From Latilactobacillus curvatus JCM 1096 = DSM 20019 (lineage in GTDB: Bacteria > Bacillota > Bacilli > Lactobacillales > Lactobacillaceae): a stretch of 64,000 nt of DNA. Below, in pieces: positions 36,209 to 44,917 of the stretch. The DNA lies in assembly GCF_004101845.1 (NCBI RefSeq), contig NZ_CP026116.1, positions 1,674,001 through 1,738,000 on the forward strand, written 5' to 3'. Both the position numbers and the translations under genes were made by a program. Below the pieces are notes generated by a model, which was not told the DNA's origin, did not search any database, and saw only the letters and a program-made list of their open reading frames with translations. Numbering within the stretch: position 1 is the stretch's first letter; every line of letters starts with the position of its first letter.

Positions 36209-36820
36209 ATGTTCTTTTTAAAAGGAATCTTGATGGGATTTGCGTTTGTCGCACCAATCGGGATGCAAAATATTTTCGTTTTTAATAATGCCATGTCGAA
36301 TACAACACGGCGGGCAGTTTTCAACAGTTTGTTCATCTGGTTATTTGATGCGCTCTTTTCACTCGTGGCGTTTTATGGGATTGGCGCACTGATTGTGCAA
36401 AACGATGCGGTTCGGTTAGCCATTATGGGAATCGGTGGACTTTTGATTTTATGGATTGGATACACCATTTTAAAAAGTGCCCGCAGTACCGTTACGTTTG
36501 GCGCGTTAGAACCAATGCCACTGGAGAAGGTTATTTTGACTGCATTTGTGGCGGTTTGGGGTAATCCGCAAGCCTTGATTGATGGGACATTAATGCTGGG
36601 CGCATTGCGGGGTGGCATGACGAGTAGCGAGGCGATTCCATTCATCGTGGGGGTTGTTTCGGCAACCGCGACCTGGTTCTTTGGTATCGCCATTATCTTT
36701 AGCCTTTTCCGGAAAAAAGTTTCACCAAAATTCTTGATGGGCGTCAACTTAGTGAGTGCCATCATCATCATCGTGTATGGGCTTGGTTTATTGGTCAAAG
36801 TGGGGACAACATTGCTCTAG
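36209..36820 (+). CDS. LysE-family amino acid exporter
   Basis: This 203-residue membrane protein has about six segments. The LysE/ArgO signature is at the N-terminus (GFAFVAPIGMQNIFVFNNA), and GNPQALIDGTLMLGALRG lies near residue 112. It probably exports basic amino acids such as arginine or lysine, but substrate assignment within this family is uncertain. The RBS AAGGAGG is 8 nt upstream. It may be cotranscribed with the DUF1275 gene. Confidence 0.9.
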   Translation: MFFLKGILMGFAFVAPIGMQNIFVFNNAMSNTTRRAVFNSLFIWLFDALFSLVAFYGIGALIVQNDAVRLAIMGIGGLLILWIGYTILKSARSTVTFGALEPMPLEKVILTAFVAVWGNPQALIDGTLMLGALRGGMTSSEAIPFIVGVVSATATWFFGIAIIFSLFRKKVSPKFLMGVNLVSAIIIIVYGLGLLVKVGTTLL

Positions 36821-36894
36821 GAAGGGATATTGCTTTTTAATTTACCCTGTTGAATGGTATCCTTAAGTATCAAAACAAAGCGAGGTAGAACAGG

Positions 36895-37467
36895 ATGCGC
36901 AAAACAACAATCATTGTTAGTTTAGTAACGCTCGGCCTATTGACGGGTTGTACAGCCAACCAAACAAAACATTCAGCACCCCCCGCTCAAAAAGAATCGA
37001 CTAGTCCGCAACAAACGGTTCAAGCTCCGAAAGTGACGCTTGAAAAAGCCCGTGAATTGTACGCAAAACAATATCCTGCATCAGATTTAACCGAGGTTGA
37101 GCTGAAGCAATGGGGTAACCAAATGTTTTATGAATTAACGGGAATGAACGACAATGAAGAGCTTCACATGCATGTGGATGCTCGAACTGGCGCAACCAGT
37201 CGATTGTCGAAAGAAGCCCTTGATGCCGATGAACAAAATGGCGTCGAGCGACACCAAAAGCAATTAGCGTTTGACCAATTGTTGACGCCTCAACAAGCTC
37301 TTCAAAAAGCGCAACAATACTTCACCGGGAACGTGATCAAATGGTCATTGGAAAAAGATGATGGCCGAACAGTCTGGGAAGTAGAAGGTCATCAAAAACA
37401 GCAAAAAATGCAAGTTAAATTAGACGCTGAAACTGGCGCGCTACTTGAAAAAGAAATGGATGATTAA
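36895..37467 (+). CDS. PepSY-domain lipoprotein
   Basis: This 190-residue exported lipoprotein has a signal peptide ending in the lipobox LLTGC with Cys at residue 19. A Pro/Gln/Ser-rich linker and two PepSY-like repeats (about 48-110 and 118-188) follow, each with the pattern of a start helix, a W(xx)-type strand and a final DAETGALLEKE-like turn. PepSY domains are thought to inhibit peptidases or act in envelope regulation. Which of these applies here is unknown. A strong terminator follows. Confidence 0.85.
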   Translation: MRKTTIIVSLVTLGLLTGCTANQTKHSAPPAQKESTSPQQTVQAPKVTLEKARELYAKQYPASDLTEVELKQWGNQMFYELTGMNDNEELHMHVDARTGATSRLSKEALDADEQNGVERHQKQLAFDQLLTPQQALQKAQQYFTGNVIKWSLEKDDGRTVWEVEGHQKQQKMQVKLDAETGALLEKEMDD

Positions 37468-37476
37468 AGCAGTATG

Positions 37477-37516
37477 TAAAGCGCCGTCGAGAATAATTTC
37501 GACGGCGCTTTTTTTG
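37477..37516 (+). terminator. Terminator after the PepSY lipoprotein gene
   Basis: AAAGCGCCGTCGA pairs with TTCGACGGCGCTTT, followed by T5. Confidence 0.93.
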
Positions 37517-37559
37517 TAGCTTGCATTAATAAATTTGTTATCGATTTGAATAAAATAAA

Positions 37560-37573
37560 TTAGCATTGCCTAA
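37560..37573 (+). promoter_or_regulatory. Candidate MntR-like box upstream of mntH
   Basis: TTAGCATTGCCTAA has TTAG/CTAA arms and lies 73 bp before the mntH start, upstream of a TACAAT -10 (37603-37608). DtxR/MntR-family sites have similar form. The symmetry is short, so this is tentative. Confidence 0.35.
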
Positions 37574-37645
37574 CTTTTTATTTATATTTCATTAAAACGG
37601 CGTACAATAAAACTGTTATCAAGATCAAAATAAGGAGTGAGGATA

Positions 37646-39214
37646 ATGAATCAACAAGAAAAGGGCAAGAAGCACAAGCTGATTGAATATGCGAACGGCC
37701 CATCACTTGAAGAAATTAATGGGACGGTCGAAGTACCAGAGGGCAAAGGCTTTTGGAAGATGTTACTAGCGTATTCAGGACCGGGTGCATTGGTGGCAGT
37801 GGGTTATATGGATCCAGGGAATTGGTCAACATCGATTACTGGTGGTCAGAGTTTTCAATACCTGTTAATGTCCGTGATTTTGGTGTCTAGTTTAATCGCG
37901 ATGTTATTACAATATATGGCGGCTAAACTAGGCATTGTAACTCAGATGGACTTAGCACAGGCAATTCGCGCACGGACGAGTAAACCGTTGGGCATTGTCT
38001 TGTGGATTTTGACAGAATTAGCGATTATGGCAACCGATATTGCCGAAGTTATTGGGGCGGCAATTGCTTTGTACTTATTATTTAAGATTCCACTGCTGAT
38101 TGCAGTATTCATTACGATTTTAGATGTCATGCTATTATTACTCTTAACGAAAATTGGTTTTCGTAAGATTGAAGCAATCGTTGTCGCATTAATTGTCGTG
38201 ATTTTTGTGGTTTTTGCTTATGAAGTAGCACTCTCAGATCCTGATTGGGCAGGGGTGATTGTTGGGCTAGTACCAACTGCTAAGACCTTTGCCACCGGTC
38301 CAGCTGTTGGTGGACTAACCCCATTGACTGGTGCGTTAGGGATTATCGGGGCAACTGTTATGCCACATAATCTATATTTACACTCTGCGATTTCGCAAAC
38401 ACGGAAGATTGATCGCAAGAACGAAGCACAGGTTGCACAAACAGTGCGCTTTGCCACTTGGGATTCAAACATTCAACTCACGATGGCATTTTTCGTTAAT
38501 GCGTTGTTATTAATCATGGGGGTTGCAGTTTTTAAAACGGGAACGGTTAAAGATCCATCATTCTTCGGGTTATTTAAAGCTTTGTCAGATACCTCAACAA
38601 TGAGTAACGGAATTCTTGCAAGTGTTGCCCGGACCGGAATCTTATCAACTTTGTTTGCCGTTGCATTGCTCGCTTCTGGGCAAAATTCAACGATTACCGG
38701 GACGTTAACTGGCCAAGTCATCATGGAAGGGTTCATTCACTTGAGAATGCCACTGTGGTTGCGGCGTTTGGTAACCCGCTTGTTATCGGTGATTCCGGTA
38801 TTAATCTGCGTCATGATGACCAGCAATAAACCAGCCTTGGAAGAGCATGAGGCGCTCAATACCTTGATGAATAATTCCCAAGTTTTCTTAGCGTTTGCCT
38901 TACCATTTTCAATGCTGCCACTGTTGATGTTTACCGACAGCCGGGTTGATATGGGGGATCGCTTCAAGAATAGTTGGTTGATTAAAAGCTTAGGTTGGTT
39001 ATCGGTCATTGGCTTGACCTATTTGAATATGATGGGGTTGCCAGGACAAATCGAAGCTTTCTATGGTGATCACGCAAGTGCTGCACAATTGGCTACTGCT
39101 GATCGCATTGCATATGTGTTGATTGCTGGTGTGATGGCATTATTGGTTTGGATGATTATTGAATTGTATAAAGGCAATAAGCGGTTTGAACAGCAATTAG
39201 CAACTGAAAATTAA
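37646..39214 (+). CDS. mntH: Nramp-family divalent metal (Mn2+) transporter
   Basis: This 522-residue transporter has eleven or more membrane segments and imports Mn2+ (and other divalent metals) with protons. The metal-site motif DPGNWST in segment 1 lies near residues 56-62 and the MPHNLYLHS motif of segment 6 near 239-247. ATG 37646 lies 8 nt after AAGGAG, and a GTG upstream is less likely. Lactobacilli depend on manganese for oxidative-stress protection. A universal stress protein gene starts 15 bp after the stop and is probably cotranscribed. Confidence 0.95.
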   Translation: MNQQEKGKKHKLIEYANGPSLEEINGTVEVPEGKGFWKMLLAYSGPGALVAVGYMDPGNWSTSITGGQSFQYLLMSVILVSSLIAMLLQYMAAKLGIVTQMDLAQAIRARTSKPLGIVLWILTELAIMATDIAEVIGAAIALYLLFKIPLLIAVFITILDVMLLLLLTKIGFRKIEAIVVALIVVIFVVFAYEVALSDPDWAGVIVGLVPTAKTFATGPAVGGLTPLTGALGIIGATVMPHNLYLHSAISQTRKIDRKNEAQVAQTVRFATWDSNIQLTMAFFVNALLLIMGVAVFKTGTVKDPSFFGLFKALSDTSTMSNGILASVARTGILSTLFAVALLASGQNSTITGTLTGQVIMEGFIHLRMPLWLRRLVTRLLSVIPVLICVMMTSNKPALEEHEALNTLMNNSQVFLAFALPFSMLPLLMFTDSRVDMGDRFKNSWLIKSLGWLSVIGLTYLNMMGLPGQIEAFYGDHASAAQLATADRIAYVLIAGVMALLVWMIIELYKGNKRFEQQLATEN

Positions 39215-39229
39215 TTGGAGGTTGGTCAC

Positions 39230-39664
39230 ATGTCAGTTTTAGAAATTAAACGAATTTTAGTCGGGGTCGATGACTCAGAGGATGCGTTATTAGCGTTTGA
39301 TTATGCAATTGAGCGGGCTAAACGTGAGGATTTAGAATTAGTCATTGTATCGGTATTGGAAAATGACGAAATGAACGTCTATCAAGCATTGAACAAGGAT
39401 TTTATCCACGGCCAATATGAGGATCTTGAAAACCACCTACGAGAATATCAAGATCAAGCCTATGTGCGCGGTGTGAATCATGTGCGAACAGTAATTGCAG
39501 AAGGCGAACCAGGCGAAGCGATTATCGAAGATGTGATTCCTAAGGTTAAACCCGATTTGTTAATTGTCGGTTCGAAATCACAAAAGGGCGTTGCTAAATA
39601 CTTCGGCAGCCAAGCCGCCTACATGGCAAAGTACGCACCAATCCCAGTGCTGGTAGTGAGATAA
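39230..39664 (+). CDS. Universal stress protein, UspA family
   Basis: This 144-residue cytoplasmic Usp-fold protein has an N-terminal ILVGVDDSEDALLAFDYA and a C-terminal ATP-binding loop of the type LLIVGSKSQKGVAKYFGS. That variant keeps the G-2x-G-9x-G(S/T)-like spacing and suggests nucleotide binding. ATG 39230 follows GGAGG at 8 nt, and the longer frame would begin in the RBS. It forms an operon with mntH. Two compact structured-repeat copies follow immediately after its stop. Confidence 0.92.
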   Translation: MSVLEIKRILVGVDDSEDALLAFDYAIERAKREDLELVIVSVLENDEMNVYQALNKDFIHGQYEDLENHLREYQDQAYVRGVNHVRTVIAEGEPGEAIIEDVIPKVKPDLLIVGSKSQKGVAKYFGSQAAYMAKYAPIPVLVVR

Positions 39665-39665
39665 A

Positions 39666-39743
39666 GAGTGCGAAAATCGCCGGAGATATTCTGAGGATTA
39701 GCCTAACAACGGAAGAATATGGCGATTGCAGCACGTTTAAAAA
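39666..39743 (+). repeat. Structured intergenic repeat, short form without inner hairpin
   Basis: GAGTGCG begins 2 bp after the usp stop. Arms ATCGCC / GGCGAT and ATATTCT / AGAATAT pair perfectly. The boxes TGAGGATTAGCCTAA and GCACGTTTAAAA are kept. The inner hairpin and the TGTAGCTAA box are absent, so the structure closes directly. Confidence 0.75.
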
Positions 39744-39822
39744 AGCGTGTGTTCGGTCGCGGATAGCAACTGAGTATTTTAGATTAAGCGGAGGTTGGTG
39801 CAACCAAAAAGCACGTTTCAAA
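39744..39822 (+). repeat. Structured intergenic repeat, second degenerate short copy
   Basis: Arms GGT(C)GC / GC(A)ACC and AGCAAC / GTTG(G)T enclose a CTGAGTATTTTAGATTAAGC loop with the TGAG-N-ATT box, ending in AAGCACGTTTCAAA. It is tandem with the preceding copy. Confidence 0.5.
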
Positions 39823-39858
39823 AAGATGTCGATAATTTATTTTGTCGGCATCTTTTTT
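39820..39858 (+). terminator. Terminator of the mntH-usp operon
   Basis: AAAAAGATG(T)CGA pairs with TCGGCATCTTTTTT, located after the two repeat copies. This means the repeats are probably transcribed as the operon 3' region. Confidence 0.8.
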
Positions 39859-39902
39859 ATATGCTAAGCTGAGAAAATAAAAGTTTAAGCGGAGGATAGA
39901 TT

Positions 39903-40649
39903 GTGGATAATGAAGTCGCAGCTTTTTGGGATGATTTTGCAGCGGAATACTATCAGATTCAACAAGAGTCACAGGTGTCGATTGTCACTGACGTTGTGGC
40001 TTTTTTACAGGATCGGCGATTACTGCCTGTTGAGACAGTGGCTGACTTAGGTGGTGGTAGCGGCCGTTATTTGCCACCTCTAGTGCAAAACAGTCAGGCT
40101 TATACGATTATCGACATCTCGGCGCAAATGCTCCAGTATGCACAACAAGAAGCTAAACAGCATGTACCAGACCAACAGATTGCTTATCAACAGCAGTCTG
40201 TGGCTGACTTTATGGCGCAAACGCCACAAAAAAGCTATGATTTAATTTGGATGGCGTTAAATCCGGCAATCGAAGCCAATCAAGCATTACTGACGATTAG
40301 CGAAAAGAGCCGTCAGTGGTGTGCATTCTTACGGCTCACTAAAAACGAGGACGACTTGTTCACACCGCTTGAACGTTATTTTGGGATTGAACAGCAAGAT
40401 CCCAACACTACACCGGAAATCATCCCAGCTGTGGAAAACGTGTTAAAAGATGCGGGCTACCAAGTTAGTCAACAAATTTTTCAATATCAAACAAGTGAAG
40501 TTTTCGACAGGCCATTTTTGGAGGCCTATTACGAAGAATTACCAACGGACCAACTGGCAGCTTATCTAGATCAAGTATTTGCAACTCAAAAAACACGGAC
40601 CAGTACAACAACGCTTGAATATACGTTGCTGTATTGGCACGTGTTTTAA
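39903..40649 (+). CDS. SAM-dependent methyltransferase
   Basis: This 248-residue class I methyltransferase has the SAM-binding motif I TVADLGGGSGRY near residues 45-56, an acidic end of strand 2 (YTIIDISAQMLQYA) and motif IV YDLIWMALNP near residue 115. The substrate is unknown. The start is GTG 39903, 7 nt after GGAGG, with no in-frame ATG nearby. It ends 3 bp before the stop of the opposite-strand gene. Confidence 0.85.
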   Translation: MDNEVAAFWDDFAAEYYQIQQESQVSIVTDVVAFLQDRRLLPVETVADLGGGSGRYLPPLVQNSQAYTIIDISAQMLQYAQQEAKQHVPDQQIAYQQQSVADFMAQTPQKSYDLIWMALNPAIEANQALLTISEKSRQWCAFLRLTKNEDDLFTPLERYFGIEQQDPNTTPEIIPAVENVLKDAGYQVSQQIFQYQTSEVFDRPFLEAYYEELPTDQLAAYLDQVFATQKTRTSTTTLEYTLLYWHVF

Positions 40650-40652
40650 GAG

Positions 40653-41717
40653 TTAAATTCCCATCGCCACCAGTCCTGTCGGAATATTTTCAACTGGTAC
40701 TGGGTAGAATGGCAGGCCGGTTTGGATGGCCGCAATCATCATGTGATTAAGATCCATGATTTGATCGGCGCTGATTGTTGCTGATGGTGCAAGTGCAGTT
40801 GGGATAATGAGTGCTGTTAGTTGGCGATTGTTAATGCGTGAAAGAATAATCTCAGGATCACCAAGGTTTGAATCGCCGTGATACGCACTAGCGGCCCGTT
40901 CTGCTAATCCGAGCGCTTTTTGTCGGAGTTCATGACGCGCATTTGTGAGTAACTTGTCGAGTAAGTCGTCATCTGAAAGAGAATCAGGGGAAGTTTGGAT
41001 GGCTTGATCCATCCGGTAGTTTGGATTAACGACGAGTTCCTTGAAGAGATTTAAGTTGCCGGGTAATGTGACCACGTAAATCGGTGCTTTTTCAGGTAGC
41101 AAGTCATCAAGATAGCGGCCAATCACGCGGAAATAGTTAGTTTGATCGATAAGTTGTTCATTTTCTTTTACAACAAAACTGTGGGTTGGACTTGAGAAGC
41201 CTTGGACGACTTCGCCTTTACGCTCTGTGCCAATCCCAATTTCAATGGTTGTTGGGGCGTCTTTAGGTAAAGGATAATCCCGAATGACATTTTGTTGAAT
41301 GGATTTCAAACTAAAAGTAGTCTTGTTGAGACAGAGAATGGTCCCGTTCAGACTCAGACTTAATTCCGAACTGAGTGGACGCAGGTCGGGTTGATCAGCA
41401 ATTAGAAAATATTCAGTCGTGATCGGATAATGAAGGGGTTGGCTGTAGTGACCAGCAGCTGTGATGTAAAACGCAACTGACTGTATATGTGCTAATTCTT
41501 GGGGAGCGGTACTTAGTAAGTCCTCAAGTTGGTTGAGTAAGGTTTTTTCTTCAGGATAGTCGGTGGTTAACTGTTCACGGATTTGCTTAGAAAAACTATT
41601 GAGCTTAATCTTGTTCGCATTAATGGCTTGTCCGCCAGTCTCTAAGTTAATGAATAACGAGATGACTGGCTGATTTGAATCGGCGAGTAATTGAGTTAAA
41701 CTTTCTGGATATAACAT
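40653..41717 (-). CDS. Bacterial archaeo-eukaryotic release-factor-like (baeRF) protein
   Basis: This 354-residue soluble protein has an N-terminus (PVISLFINL, then KLNSFSKQIREQL) and a middle part (HIQSVAFYITAAGHY, then EYFLIADQPDLRPL). Both resemble the bacterial eRF1/Pelota-like baeRF families, where the equivalent segments read as vSiylpt and a self-standing AiF strand before a RPLL motif. The C-terminal part is consistent with the eRF1 domain 3 and L7Ae-like fold, with a late RINNRQLTALIIPTAL segment. Such proteins are proposed to act in ribosome rescue or stress, largely from bioinformatics. Assignment is by remembered sequence features only. Confidence 0.55.
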   Translation of the reverse strand: MLYPESLTQLLADSNQPVISLFINLETGGQAINANKIKLNSFSKQIREQLTTDYPEEKTLLNQLEDLLSTAPQELAHIQSVAFYITAAGHYSQPLHYPITTEYFLIADQPDLRPLSSELSLSLNGTILCLNKTTFSLKSIQQNVIRDYPLPKDAPTTIEIGIGTERKGEVVQGFSSPTHSFVVKENEQLIDQTNYFRVIGRYLDDLLPEKAPIYVVTLPGNLNLFKELVVNPNYRMDQAIQTSPDSLSDDDLLDKLLTNARHELRQKALGLAERAASAYHGDSNLGDPEIILSRINNRQLTALIIPTALAPSATISADQIMDLNHMMIAAIQTGLPFYPVPVENIPTGLVAMGI

Positions 41718-41877
41718 ATCGACACCTCCGTTTGATTAACTTCATCTTATCATATTGAACAGCTAACTTTGAAGAAAGATGCCTTTGTAAAAAATAAGCC
41801 AACGAGGGACTTTTAATCAACTTGATGGAAACGGTATGCTAAAATGGTAAGTAGGTTAACAAGGGAGGATTTATGGT

Positions 41878-42669
41878 ATGGGAGATAAGACGAAAGTGGT
41901 AACACCCACGAAGATTAGCAAAAGTATTCGGACCCGTTTTTTTGTACTACAAATGGTTGTGATTCTAATCCTTGGCGCGCTCACAATTAAACTTGTGAGC
42001 GGCTTTAGTCCATTATTGACGGATTCAGAAATTCTAAAAAATACAATTTTGACAGCTTTTGGGGCAACCTTAGTCGCGCTTGTAGTGTGGTACCTATCGT
42101 ATAAGATTATTGCAATGCGCATTCGGCGCCAAATCATGAATAAAGAGCTAGAGGATAGCTACACTTTTAGTTTGAATCATGCTGCTAGCAGTCTTAGCTT
42201 ACATATTGTGTACTTTATCAGTATGTTGGTGATTGTCTGGTTGATGTTGAGTGCTCAAAACGTGCGCCAGTCGCTAGATGGCTTACACCTTTTCAAAGGT
42301 GATCAACCGATTGTCCGGCTGGTCGATAATCACAGCATGAAGCAAATCGAGCAATTCTATCAAGCTGATAAGCAACAAAAGATGACGTATCTTGGCAGCA
42401 ATCGAGATGTTGCTTATTTCAAGATTAATAATGCAACGATTAGCTTACCATTAGCCAAGATTCAATTCTATGGTCAAGATGAAGCGCCGACTGGCCATCA
42501 GAAACAAGTGATTCAACATTATCACTTAAAAGATGTGCAAAATAAGAAATACCTCAAACCTAATATTTATATTAGTGAATCAGGCTTACCTAAGGTGGCC
42601 ATTACGAAGATGTACCAACATTATGAGCCACAACCAACGGATAAGATTCATAAACTCGACATTAAATAG
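41878..42669 (+). CDS. Membrane protein of unknown function
   Basis: This 263-residue protein has about three N-terminal membrane segments (near 22-45, 58-80, 108-128). An extracytoplasmic or cytoplasmic C-terminal domain of about 130 residues follows. I do not recognise a family. The basic segment MRIRRQIMNKELEDSY lies between the second and third membrane helices. The start follows GGGAGGA. It stands 87 bp upstream of efp on the same strand, without an obvious terminator between them. Confidence 0.65.
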   Translation: MGDKTKVVTPTKISKSIRTRFFVLQMVVILILGALTIKLVSGFSPLLTDSEILKNTILTAFGATLVALVVWYLSYKIIAMRIRRQIMNKELEDSYTFSLNHAASSLSLHIVYFISMLVIVWLMLSAQNVRQSLDGLHLFKGDQPIVRLVDNHSMKQIEQFYQADKQQKMTYLGSNRDVAYFKINNATISLPLAKIQFYGQDEAPTGHQKQVIQHYHLKDVQNKKYLKPNIYISESGLPKVAITKMYQHYEPQPTDKIHKLDIK

Positions 42670-42756
42670 GATAACTACCACAGGAGGGCTGGATTAAACG
42701 GCTTTCATTTGGTACAGTTAGAGATGAATATTTTTTTAAATAAAGGAGATCAAGTC

Positions 42757-43320
42757 ATGATTGAAGCAGTAAACCTCAGAGCAGGAATGACGTTTGAACA
42801 AGACGGCAAGTTAATCAAAGTTTTAGAAGCTAACCATCATAAACCGGGTAAGGGAAACACGGTTATGCGTGTTAAGTTGCGTGACTTACGGACTGGCTCA
42901 ATTGTTGAAACAACAATGCGCCCAGAAGTTAAAGTTGAACAAGCAATGATTGATACAAAAGATGTTCAATACTTATACACACAAGATAACGTGGCATTCT
43001 TCATGGATCTTGAAACTTACGAACAATATGAAATTCAAACAGCTGCTATTGAAGCTGAATTAAAATACTTATTAGAAAACATGAACTGCAAGATTCAATT
43101 CTTCGGTTCAGAAGTGATCGGGGTTACTTTACCAACTACTGTTAACTTACGGGTCGCTGAAACACAACCTTCGATTAAAGGCGCAACAGTGACTGGTTCA
43201 GGTAAACCTGCAACGATGGAAACTGGTTTAGTCGTTAGTGTCCCTGATTTCATCAGCGCTGACGAAGTCCTTGAAATCAACACACAAGAAGGCACATACG
43301 TTAAACGAGCAGCAAAATAA
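42757..43320 (+). CDS. efp: Translation elongation factor P
   Basis: This 187-residue EF-P relieves ribosome stalling at polyproline stretches. The KOW-like N-terminal domain carries the tip loop HHKPGKGNT with Lys32, the residue modified in many bacteria, and the surrounding PGK is of Bacillus type. The OB domains continue to the typical EF-P C-terminus ([12 protein letters not shown]). ATG 42757 is correct by its AAAGGAG box and the conserved [13 protein letters not shown] start, and an upstream in-frame GTG is not. A terminator-like hairpin follows. Confidence 0.97.
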   Translation: MIEAVNLRAGMTFEQDGKLIKVLEANHHKPGKGNTVMRVKLRDLRTGSIVETTMRPEVKVEQAMIDTKDVQYLYTQDNVAFFMDLETYEQYEIQTAAIEAELKYLLENMNCKIQFFGSEVIGVTLPTTVNLRVAETQPSIKGATVTGSGKPATMETGLVVSVPDFISADEVLEINTQEGTYVKRAAK

Positions 43321-43363
43321 CAAGCTTAAGGCCGACTAGTCCCATAGTCGGTACTTCAAAGTG

Positions 43364-43414
43364 AAGCCAAGATGGTTTTCTTTCGATAAAAGAAGGAATC
43401 ACCTTGGCTTTTTA
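43364..43414 (+). terminator. Terminator after efp
   Basis: AAGCCAAG pairs with CTTGGCTT around a long internal stem (GTTTTCTTT / AAAGAAGGA region), followed by TTTTT. Confidence 0.75.
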
Positions 43415-43431
43415 TGTTTGGGTAAAGGGAT

Positions 43432-43476
43432 AAAAAAATAACAGAGAAGCAACTTATGATGGATTGCTTTTCTGTT
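43432..43476 (-). terminator. Terminator of the SemiSWEET-like gene
   Basis: On the minus strand AACAGAAAAGCAA pairs with TTGCTTCTCTGTT and is followed by ATTTTTTT. Confidence 0.8.
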
Positions 43477-43523
43477 AGTTATCAAAAATTATTTGACGCA
43501 AATCGTGGCTTTAACAAACAATT

Positions 43524-43838
43524 TTAGTGAATATAAACAGTTATTACGGTAACGAGTCCGAAAATAACGCCAGGGATGTTAGAAATAATAACCGGCCAAT
43601 CTTTATAGGTTTTATTCCAGCCATAGGCGGTCCATAGACACCCATTAATTGTTGCGACTAAGGGCTGTAAAGGTGAGACAGGTGACCCTGAAAAATTAGC
43701 GATAATTTGGGGGATGTATGAAACATACATCGTAATACAGGTGATTGTTGCAACCTTGCTAAGTAATTTTAAACGTTTAACTTTCTTAGGGTGGACGGCG
43801 TTTTCGCCGGTAGGGTATTCGCCAGTATCAATGCGCAT
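43524..43838 (-). CDS. SemiSWEET / PQ-loop family small sugar transporter-like protein
   Basis: This 104-residue protein has three membrane helices with the PQ-loop motif (VSYIPQIIANFSG near residues 39-51). The conserved QPLVATINGCLWTAYGW and KDWPVIISNIPGVIFG segments are typical of bacterial SemiSWEETs, which work as dimers and transport sugars by facilitated diffusion. The N-terminal 22 residues are hydrophilic. The start ATG 43838 lies 109 bp from the divergent nucleoside hydrolase gene. Actual substrate unknown. Confidence 0.85.
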   Translation of the reverse strand: MRIDTGEYPTGENAVHPKKVKRLKLLSKVATITCITMYVSYIPQIIANFSGSPVSPLQPLVATINGCLWTAYGWNKTYKDWPVIISNIPGVIFGLVTVITVYIH

Positions 43839-43877
43839 AATAGACTCCGTTTCATGATTGAATTTTATTATATATGG

Positions 43878-43906
43878 TTGACTTGAAACCGCTTAAATTC
43901 TATAGT
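43878..43906 (+). promoter_or_regulatory. Promoter with embedded cre site upstream of the nucleoside hydrolase gene
   Basis: TTGACT (43878) and TATAGT (43901) are 17 bp apart. Between them TGAAACCGCTTAAA (43884-43897) matches the CcpA cre consensus TGWAANCGNTNWCA at 13 of 14 positions. A cre in the core promoter predicts glucose repression. Confidence 0.7.
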
Positions 43907-43946
43907 GATAGTATGCACGAAGTGAAAGAGAGTGGAGGTTTTACGA

Positions 43947-44882
43947 ATGGCAAAGAAAATAATTCTTGATTGTGATCCAGGCCATGATGATGCTGTTGCA
44001 ATGATGTTAGCATACGGCAATCCAGAAATCGATTTGTTGGCAGTGACAACGGTGGCTGCCAATCAGACGTTAACGAAAGTGACGCGCAATGCCCTCGCAG
44101 TTGCGACCATGATCGGCATGCACGATGTACCGATTGCTGCTGGGTGTTCGCGACCATTAATTGAAGAAATTAAAGTAGCAGCTGATATCCATGGGGAGAC
44201 TGGCCTTGACGGGGGTGTTCTTCCAGAACCAACGGTGGCGCTTGAAAAAAGTCATGCAGTTGATTTAATCATTGATTTAATTATGACGCATCCAGCTAAT
44301 ACAATTACATTAGTGCCAACAGGTGCGTTGACCAACATCGCAATGGCGGTACGCAAAGAACCTAAGATTGTTGAACGCGTTAAAGAAGTCGTTCTAATGG
44401 GTGGCGGTTATCACGAAGCGAATGCGAGTGCAGTGGCCGAATTTAACATTAAATTTGATCCAGAAGCGGCCAAGATTGTATTCAATGCCGGCTGGGATGT
44501 CACAATGGTTGGTTTGGATTTGACGCATCAAGCGTTAGCGACACCAGATATTGTTGAACAAATTGAAGGCATTCATACTGAAACGTCTCAGTTCGTGGTT
44601 GATTTGTTAGCCTTTTTCCGCGATATGTACAAGAAGGGGCAAAATTTCGATGCACCGCCCGTTCATGATCCATGTGCCGTGGCTTACGTGATTGATCCAA
44701 GTGTGATGACCACTAAGAAAGTGCCCGTTGATATCGAACTCAATGGAACATTGACGCGTGGGATGACGGTCGCCGATTTTAGATTCCCAATTCCAACAGA
44801 CTGTCACACATCAGTCGCTGTAAAACTCGATCATCAGAAGTTCTGGGGATTAGTGGAAGACGCAATTAAGACGATCGGCTAA
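43947..44882 (+). CDS. Nucleoside hydrolase (ribonucleoside N-ribohydrolase)
   Basis: This 311-residue IU-nucleoside-hydrolase family enzyme splits ribonucleosides into base and ribose. The Ca2+/ribose-binding motif DCDPGHDD is at residues 8-15. The family segments LVPTGALTNIAMAVRKEP, VLMGGGYHEANASAVAEFN and a C-terminal HDPCAVAYVIDP (metal Asp) are all present. ATG 43947 follows GGAGG at 8 nt. The promoter carries a likely cre site. Ribose release from inosine and adenosine is a known energy source for meat-associated L. sakei, which fits the window's other nucleoside genes. Confidence 0.95.
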   Translation: MAKKIILDCDPGHDDAVAMMLAYGNPEIDLLAVTTVAANQTLTKVTRNALAVATMIGMHDVPIAAGCSRPLIEEIKVAADIHGETGLDGGVLPEPTVALEKSHAVDLIIDLIMTHPANTITLVPTGALTNIAMAVRKEPKIVERVKEVVLMGGGYHEANASAVAEFNIKFDPEAAKIVFNAGWDVTMVGLDLTHQALATPDIVEQIEGIHTETSQFVVDLLAFFRDMYKKGQNFDAPPVHDPCAVAYVIDPSVMTTKKVPVDIELNGTLTRGMTVADFRFPIPTDCHTSVAVKLDHQKFWGLVEDAIKTIG

Positions 44883-44917
44883 ATAGTCAAAATACTTGAG
44901 TAGAGAAGGCGTTGTAC

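Noticed and set aside
43331-43351. GCCGACTAGTCCCATAGTCGG after efp as a further copy of the structured repeat
   Set aside because: It is only a small hairpin and has none of the constant boxes (GAGTGCG, TTAGCCTAA, AAGCACGTTAAA).
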